From Anaspis maculata (lineage: Eukaryota > Arthropoda > Insecta > Coleoptera > Scraptiidae), in contig OX421966.1 in assembly GCA_949128115.1 (NCBI GenBank), forward strand, positions 31,265,042 to 31,329,041: a stretch of DNA of 64,000 nt, read 5' to 3'. Of the stretch, positions 56,960-64,000 are shown one piece after another (within the stretch, counting starts at the first letter, position 1; every line of letters begins with the position of its first letter). Position numbers and translations under genes: made by a program. A model generated the notes under the pieces. That model was not told where the DNA came from. It did no database searches and saw only the letters and a list, made by a program, of their open reading frames with translations.

Positions 56960-57735
56960 GTCGTACAGCTTTTCAATTGCGCCGAGCCGTAGCTTTGCGG
57001 TCGTTTTCAAAAATTAATAACTCATAATTTCGGGGCTCGGGGGTCGTATCGAAGTGGAGATTTTTTCAAAAGAAAGTTCAAATTCTTTTCTAAATATAAC
57101 CCCGCACATGTGCATTTCCATAAGGATACGTACTTCTCCGCATGGCCTAATTTCTTACATCCAAATGTGAAATTCAGCAATAATTTCGCGACGCTGCGCC
57201 GCCGTACACTCAAATGTTATTATTGTAATTGTTTATCGTTATTTCGGCAAGCTTTTTCTTGGTTCGTGTACCAAGATCATGAGTTACTCATATTTGAGTT
57301 GAAATTTTCTTGTCAAGCATTCCATCTCGTTCAGAGAAGAAGATTCCAAGCCCCAGCAAACAACGAATAATAATCATTTGCGGCCGAGCCGCAGCTTCGG
57401 GGTCATTTTCAAAAGTTCATAAGTACTGACCCGTACCTCGCACCGATGTGGAATTTTTGTTGAAACGAAGTTCAAATTCTCCTTTAAATATAACTCCCCA
57501 TATGTATTATTGTAAAATGATAAGAACGGGTACTTGATCGCATGTGATAACTTTCGAGATCAGGCCGGCTTCTGAAATGCAGCATTCAACGGCAATGCCG
57601 CGTCACACTAATTTGTTATCATTGTAATTGTTAATCATTATTTCGTCGAGATTTTTCTTGGTTCGGGATACAAGGTCATGAGCTACCCATTGAAGTGAAA
57701 ATTTTTCGCAAAAACCTTTTCGTCTAGGACTAGAT
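56960..57735 (+). repeat. Two diverged direct repeats of about 400 bp
   Basis: Copy 1 begins GCCGAGCCGTAGCTTTGCGG (near 56980) and copy 2 GCCGAGCCGCAGCTTCGGGG (near 57383). Both continue with GTTCAAATTCT, AAATATAAC and TTTTTCTTGGTTCG in the same order. A (GGAC)n microsatellite near 57742-57762 follows copy 2. Confidence 0.7.
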
Positions 57736-57885
57736 GCTGTGACGGACGGACGGACGGACGGACAAAGCGAGAACAAAGGCGCCTTTCCGTTTGGAGAAGT
57801 GCGCTAAAAAGATGGTGTTAATGATTCAAGCGTTCTTCTCACTGCAAGTTTCATATTCGGATATCGTGTTTGCTAATTTACTGTA

Positions 57886-58699
57886 TACAGGGTGACAAAA
57901 GTAGGAGTGAAAAGTGGTCCATTTTTAAGCGTGTGTAACTTTTTTGAAAACAATGTTGGATTTTTCCTGATCATATTTTCGAAAACCTCGCATCAATATC
58001 TTGAAACGGTTCCTGACATTTTACCGCCTCCTATTTCTTGTACAGGGTGTTTGCGTATGAAGTATACACTCCTCTTTGAAGACATCCCCTCAAACATAAT
58101 TTCAAAAATTGAAAACGATTCTTATACAATTTTTTCCGTGGGCTCTGAATCGGTTGACAAAAATTTCTTGTGGTATATAAAAGTTCGAAATTTTTACTAA
58201 ACTCACCTTAAGCCGACAAACTTTTAAAAAAAAGATTTTTTAAAATTTTTGAGACTTCAGCAATTTCTTCAACAGGTGTTTTTTTGAATAACCTAACAAG
58301 TGTGATATATATGTATTTATAATTAAGATGGGAAACAGAACCGAATCCCATATTAAAATACAGGGTGTTCAATCTGGGAAAAATTTACGATGTTACACCC
58401 TGTAAGCAAAATGGCGCATGAAAATATAGTGAACAGATTTGAAACCTACGGAAAAAATCATGGGAGAATCGTTTCTATTTTTGAAATTATGTTCAAGGGT
58501 AAGTCTCCAGGGAGGGGGTATAATTTATACGTGAACACCCTGTACAAGAAACAGAAGGCGGTGAAATGTCAAAAACCATTCCGAGATATTGCTGCAAGGT
58601 TTCCAAAAATATAGTTGGAAAAAATCTATAATGGTTTTTGAAAAAGTTACACACGCCTAAAAATGAAACACTTTACACTCCTTCTTTTGTCACCCTGTA
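57886..58699. mobile_element. 814-bp palindrome with TACAGGGTG ends, triply nested
   Basis: The outer ends TACAGGGTGACAAAAG...CTTTTGTCACCCTGTA enclose a second pair at 58041-58545 (TACAGGGTGTTTGCGT/ACGTGAACACCCTGTA), which encloses a third at 58359-58404 (TACAGGGTGTTC/GTTACACCCTGTA). Arms of the outer unit share AGTTACACACG and TTTCAAGATATT-like words. Beyond it, an older palindrome extends to about 57810 and 58790 (GTGTTAATGATTC, AACACGAT). Confidence 0.85.
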
Positions 58700-58921
58700 C
58701 ATTATTATAGTATATCAGCAAACACGATGTCCAAATATGAAACTTGCAGTTAGAAGAACGCCCGAATCATTAACACCATCCTTTTTTTCAAATCGGTTTA
58801 TTTTCTATCTCGATATCCTCATTTGAACCTTTGAACCTGAGCGAGTTTTTGGGGTGGACCACTTCAATCTTTGATCTGTTTACTTGAACTGGTTTCTCGA
58901 GCGGTGATCAATTATTGTTAA

Positions 58922-60995
58922 AATGTCTTTGACACTAGAACAAAAATCTTTGAATAAGGAGGAAGGTAATCTGAGAACATCAGACCGACCGAGCGTCCAC
59001 AATCGAAAACCAGCAGACACGTGTTTCGACCTGTTTGGGTATCATCAGTGCTGAAGTAGTGCAGCCAGTGTTGCCAGATCACATTACTAATTATCTCTCC
59101 CAATGCTGTCAAAAATCCTCTTTATTTCGGTGTTTTCTCGCTCACAGGGATGAAGAGACAATTTTTTTTTGGGGGGTTGAGGAAGGCGACCAATTTGACA
59201 AAACAAAAAGTACCAACTTAAGGAGTAGCTATAGCTTGAGGTATGTTTGTCACGTTCACATTGAGAAAAGAAGGACAATAACCAGCAATACATCCGTACA
59301 CCGAGCGCAAAAGACGTTGAATTGTTTCTTGAAACTCGAAGAAGGTATAATAGGTAGGCGTCAATAGTTATTAGTATTCATGAGCTTCGATTTTTTTATG
59401 TAGTTTTTCGATTGACCGATCTCTGGCAATTTTTTCAGAATTTACCACCAGAATCCTACAAATCCTGTTTTCCCGACAGATCTTCGAAATCCCGCCTTTT
59501 CAGGATTTTTCCTTCCATCTGACACTGAGTACAGCATTCGATACCTATTTATCATTATGGGGGTACTCAAAAAAGAGACACCCGTGCGGCGCCATCTATG
59601 GGTGTTGGGGCTGTATGTTGGTGAATGGGGTTGTAATTTTCGCCGCCGTATTTACTCTTGAATATCTAAGTTGATTCACATGGAACTTGTTATTACCTAA
59701 CTACTAGGTTCCTCCTGAAAATTAGTGTTTTGTGGCTCATGACTCTTTAGCAAGTTAAGTAATCTCTCTTGAATCAAGTCTCCGGGAAAAGGAAAATTCA
59801 CCTCCATTCTCCTTTGAACATTGTTTTGGTCTTTTCTCATTCATTAGAAGAAAAACTTGCTCAACAAACTCTAAAGTCATCTATTCTGACTATCATACCC
59901 CAAGCACTTCGAAAAACTAAAAAATCTTCAGATTTTTAACGCCTGGGGAATGTCAAAGTGAGAATGTCAAGTATAAACTTCAAGAAAAGGTCCTTACACG
60001 ATTTTTTTTATTGTCCTAAATGATGCTATGGTAGCCACATAACATCATAAGTCGAGTGGTTTCCCGCAAATCTGCATGGTTTTTTAAATTTTGTAAATTT
60101 GAAACTTGAAAACTGTTAGGTAGGCAACTTCCATGCGCCTAGGCCTCGTGCGGTATGACGAAAACGTGTCTCAGGGTTATTTTGTTCTACACCAAACAGA
60201 TGAATGCCCTGCGTAAGAGAAATCGCATATTCTCAGTGACGGAGTGAAAAGGTCTCCAACGTGTGAAAAAGACATGGACTCGTAGCCTTGGGGGGCCTAC
60301 AGATCCCCTCTGCTACTATAATAAAGTCAACAACAAACTATTGTAAATTATTTTCAAAACAAGGGGTGTGGTTGAGGCCGACGACAAGCTGTTTAAATAT
60401 GGACCCGCGCAGAGTCACTACGCCACTGCTAATTCAGTTGCCAAGGTAAAAGATTCAAGGTCATCACGTGATGATGTGGTTGCCAACCTCGCGAATAAAA
60501 AAAAAACTAGCAAACAAAAAAACTGTCGGCGTGACGTCAACAACAATATTACTTAGTACAAAATCAATGTAAATGCGAGTGTAAATGTAGCCACGTTTTT
60601 GGCGCGAAAATAAAAATTCAAACTCTCATCTTCATTTGAAGGATGGAGCAATTTTTTTGGCGAAACATTACTGTGAATAACGTTTTCAGTGATTTTATGA
60701 AGTTATCGTCTTGAAAAAAATTCATGCAAGGACCATATTGTGAAAAAGTTGTGACCACTAAGAATTTCGCATGTTTTGAGCTTTAAAAATCTTGGAACTT
60801 TGAAAACTCGTAAATTCTTGGGCTTCGACGCCCTTTCACCACTCTCGTAGATCATCACTAGATTTACCTACTTCTATTCAGAAACATAATCTCAACAAGC
60901 TGTCAAAACTCAACCTCACCAAAATTTTGTACGCTGTGATTAGTTATTACCGTACGCTGTGATGAATTACCTTCCTAACCAAAGATGAATTTCAG
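58922..60995. other. 3' part of ADSL intron 1, no gene recognised
   Basis: Only small open frames. GTTTCGACCTGTTTGGGTAT and CATCAGTGCTGAAG near 59024-59057 look like a common interspersed repeat but I cannot name it. Confidence 0.4.
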
Positions 60996-61291
60996 GAGTT
61001 GGGACTTCAAATCACCGACGCCCAGATCAACGAAATGGAAGCCAACATCGACAAGATCAACTTCCAAGAGGCCGCAGCCGAAGAACGCCTGACCAGGCAC
61101 GACGTCATGGCCCACGTTCACGTCTTCGCCAAGCAATGCCCATCGGCAGCCCCCATCATCCACTTGGGAGCCACTTCTTGCTTCGTCGGAGACAACACCG
61201 ATCTCATAGTCATGAGGGACGGTCTGGACCTCCTGCTGCCCAAAGTGGCCTGCGTCATGCAGAACCTGGCCAAGTTTGCCGAACAGTACAA
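60996..61291 (+). CDS. ADSL: Adenylosuccinate lyase, exon 2 (aa 52-150)
   Basis: The acceptor ATTTCAG at 60995 opens [14 protein letters not shown] in phase 0 from exon 1. The exon contains the first conserved block of the fumarase/aspartase superfamily: RHDVMAHVH with His at residue 86, then [17 protein letters not shown], the substrate-binding stretch. It ends EQYK with a GTGAGT donor in phase 2. Residue 86 coincides with an active-site histidine of the human enzyme. GC content is much higher than in the flanking intron, as expected for a conserved housekeeping exon. Confidence 0.97.
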
Positions 61292-61707
61292 GTGAGTTTC
61301 GCTGTGTTATTTTCATGCAGACTTCTTGTCCATCATGAACCTATTTCTTGATTCATCAACAAAAGCTGTTCCGCAACAAATTATAGCATATTGCTATCTA
61401 CATAGAATCTTGATCTTCTGATTTGAATAGAATCTATATTAGATAATTACTAAATATCTTATGACATATAATATATATTCCGATCGAATAACTTACATCC
61501 CATTTAAACTAGCACATAAATACCAGGTTAGCATCGCATTTCATACTTTATGCTTTGCGATAAACTTGATAAACTTATCTCGGGTTTAGTAATTATTTGC
61601 TTAACGTTCACTGATAAGCAGAAATAATTAGGAAACCATCCGTGTTGTCTTCTTTGCAGCACAACTGATTATTTTGATATGAATTGAAAAAATGCTTTTT
61701 CTTCAAG

Positions 61708-62235
61708 GGACCTCCCAGCCCTCGGCTTGACCCACCTCCAACCCGCCCAACCTACCACGGTCGGCAAACGCGCCACAATTTGGCTGTATGACTTCCAAAT
61801 GGATGAACAAGCTTTGCGTCGCGCTCGCAAAGATCTGCGCTCCAGAGGCGCCAAGGGCACCACCGGCACCCAAGCCTCTTTCCTTCAGCTCTTCGACGGC
61901 GACTCTGCCAAAGTCCGCGCTTTGGACAAGCGCGTGGCTCAACTTTCGGGCTTCGACAAGACCTACCCCGTCACCGGACAGACGTACACCAGGAAGGTGG
62001 ACACGGCAATCGTGGCAGCTCTGGCCTCGTTGGGCGCCAGCGTCAGCAAAATGTGCACCGATCTGCGGTTGCTGGCACACATGAAGGAGATCGAGGAGCC
62101 GTTTGAAAAGTCGCAGATCGGCAGCAGCGCCATGCCTTACAAGCGCAATCCGATGCGGTCCGAGCGGTGCTGCGCGCTGGCCAGGCACTTGGTTGCGCTG
62201 TTCGCGAACGCCGCCAACACACATGCCGGGCAGTG
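61708..62235 (+). CDS. ADSL: Adenylosuccinate lyase, exon 3 (aa 150-326)
   Basis: It joins exon 2 over a 416-bp intron (acceptor TTCTTCAAG), restoring the Lys codon. It holds the second active-site block [14 protein letters not shown] with His at residue 159, [22 protein letters not shown], and the family signature loop [11 protein letters not shown] at 288-298 with the catalytic serine. It ends in phase 2 within a Trp codon at a GTACGT donor. The remaining 150 or so residues (LDDSANRR region and C-terminal helices) are not found before the window end, so intron 3 is longer than 1.7 kb. Confidence 0.97.
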
Positions 62236-64000
62236 GTACGTAACTTGGAATTTTTGGAATTTTCCGGAGCGTCTCCACCATGGTTGTATAATGTTTTTAA
62301 GGATGAGTGTAAAATGACAGGCATAGTGCAAAAACAGGGTTTTCACCTTCGTCCGACACCAAAATGTCTATTCCCTATTCAATTGAAACATTTGGATTCA
62401 GCAGAAATAAACTATAAATAATGCGCTGTAATACGGCCGCATAATCTGTGAGGTAATAATTTTTTCTGACGTCCCGCGATGCCACAAGTGATTTAACCAG
62501 AAACAAATGATAATACAATTGATACAGCGTCACGTATACGTCCGTGATATTAAAACAACATCAGTTGCATAATTTCATAGTTGAACGGGATCGCTCCAGT
62601 CGGGCTCCTGCAAAGTAATTCAGCAAAGGAATCAGTAATTCAAATTACGTGGCAGTATCTCATACGGATGTCGGCTATTTATAACCCACTAAATATTTCG
62701 CACTTTTCATCATTCTAATTACTCATATCACTTTCTGGGTTTGTAGCTACGACCTTGAAAAAACAAAGAGATGACCTTGATGTTTCTTTACAAAATTGCA
62801 ATTTGGAGCCAAAACTGAAACGAAAAAAAACCGGAAAAACCGATAGTGCCATCTTTCAGTGCATGAATTAGTGTAGTTCATTTCTGCCAAATTTGATTTT
62901 TTAGCTCAACAATAAATAGCTGTTTTGGCGCCGCACACGATCAATGAAGCATACGATATAATATTATAGTTGCAGCGGTACGCTTTTTGATTCTGCATTT
63001 TGTGATACTGCAATGAAATTAGGCATATGCAAACTACATAAAATTCCAAGTGATTTGACCCGCAGCACTCGAAAATTTTTCCATTAGGGGGCGACTGGGG
63101 GCCCCTCAAAATTTCAAGATGTCAGAACTTTTACCATGCACCATTCAGTACCGCCCTATCTACCGTACAGGACCAAAACAACTTTGTTCTTGACCATCAT
63201 AACATTTTTCGTCATGTCAATTCCATTCTTCTTATAGAAAAAAAATCGGTTGTGTCACCCCAAAACTTCCCCGACGAGTAGCAAAGGAACGGATGGAAAT
63301 TTTTGTATGAGACGTCCCTTCGGGTAGGAAGTTAGAATTTGAGAAGAAGTATGAACAACTGAGTATTTTCCTCAAAAAGGGCTTCATTTTGAGTTCCATA
63401 TATTGAGTTCGGTCTCGATAATCCAAGCCGGTTTTACATTCTCAACAGGAAAGTTCTTGGGGAATTGAAAACAAAATTGTTGGAAAATATTTGGGAACCA
63501 GTTACCTCTTGTTTAAAAATAAATTGGTGAAAATCGGTTCACAAGTTTGCCTGGTGCAGAGTTCTTATTATTTGCACTCCAGAGCCCCAAACGAGAACGG
63601 GGCTCAGTGAGGCTCCAAGAGACACCTGTGGACACCAGGGAACCTATAAGGCTTCAACCAACCCAAGGAGACACAAGGGTGTCGCATTCGCCTGAAACGG
63701 CAAAATCTGATAGTCACAAGTGGGGGCCCCATCAAGGCTTTGAACGGCATCAGGAATAAGACACCAGGGGGCTCTACAAGTTATACACCACTGCGAGCAT
63801 GTTAGATTTTTACGAGAAACGACAAATGTGGTTGTTTTAAATGAGGAGAGATAATGAAGAAAAGGTGAAATTGCTAGTAAGTGAAGAAAGTGAATTAGGT
63901 TGTTCGCCTTGGTAAAATGTTTGCCAGTGTTGGGTGACTTGCTGGTGAAATTGAGCGATGGACGAATTCCGGAAGGAAAGTATAACGGGATGCCTGAGTG
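62236..64000 (+). other. ADSL intron 3, 5' part
   Basis: AT-rich intron sequence with no recognised exon. I searched by eye for the next ADSL exon and did not see it. No clear transposon ends. Confidence 0.5.

Larger units (their letters stand above)
55552..58921. mobile_element. 3.4-kb composite inverted-repeat element
   Basis: The outer arms (about 130 bp) share TGATCAATA, AAAGATTGAAGTGGTCCACC and CTCATTTGAA in inverted order. The interior holds a 116-bp tandem array, a diverged pair of about 400-bp repeats and a nested stack of palindromes, all listed separately. It lies between snakeskin and ADSL exon 2. Confidence 0.65.

Noticed and set aside
61703..62281. Antisense ORF of 192 codons across ADSL exon 3
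   Set aside because: It is the shadow of a GC-rich conserved exon with clear ADSL homology on the plus strand.
1..64000. CRISPR arrays, bacterial operons, ribosomal RNA genes
   Set aside because: Nothing of the kind is present. The tandem repeats lack the repeat-spacer pattern and the genes are intron-bearing and eukaryotic.

Overview
This is eukaryotic nuclear DNA from an arthropod, most likely an insect. It is AT-rich, its genes have GT-AG introns, it carries an orthologue of the insect smooth septate junction protein Snakeskin, and it is packed with hAT, Tc1 and palindromic DNA transposons. I cannot name the species. Exon joins below were made by reading splice signals and codon phase by eye. 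They agree at every junction but have no transcript support.

Genes. The largest is adenylosuccinate lyase (ADSL) on the + strand: exon 1 at 24606-24758, exon 2 at 60996-61291, exon 3 at 61708-62235, with the C-terminal third beyond the right edge. Intron 1 is about 36.2 kb. Inside it, on the opposite strand, sit three complete genes for small four-helix membrane proteins: (i) an eight-exon gene (41152 down to 30063) for an 888-residue protein with a MARVEL/Snakeskin-like membrane region and a very long Pro/Gln/Gly/Tyr-rich tail; (ii) a gene with one first exon (47357-47241) and two tandem, mutually exclusive 3' terminal exons (43085-42696 and 42580-42197); (iii) snakeskin (54825 down to 51992, three exons, 158 aa). 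A fourth relative (10823-10373, two exons, 129 aa) lies outside ADSL, also on the minus strand. All four have a phase-0 intron at or just before the first membrane helix, which suggests a clustered family.

Region by region. 0-10 kb: transposon remains, including a 2.1-kb hAT element with an intact 8-bp target duplication, a decayed non-LTR reverse transcriptase, and a 30-bp minisatellite running into a hAT-like ORF. 10.4-10.8 kb: the first four-helix gene. 13.8-24.06 kb: a nested set of inverted-repeat elements, each inserted into an older one at AT dinucleotides, in which only about 740 bp belongs to the outermost element. 24.3-24.8 kb: ADSL 5' end. 25.7-29.3 kb: a hAT element and repeat copies. 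30-41 kb: the long-tailed gene with MITEs in its introns. 42-47.4 kb: the alternative-exon gene, with a decayed Tc1 element in its intron. 48-51.7 kb: palindromic elements and a pol-III-like repeat. 52-54.8 kb: snakeskin. 55.5-58.9 kb: a large composite palindrome with a 116-bp tandem array. 61-62.2 kb: ADSL exons 2-3.

Working together: Snakeskin is a structural component of smooth septate junctions in insect gut-type epithelia. The neighbouring four-helix proteins are of the same general type and may share epithelial expression, which is inference. ADSL is a housekeeping purine enzyme and is related to them only as host gene.
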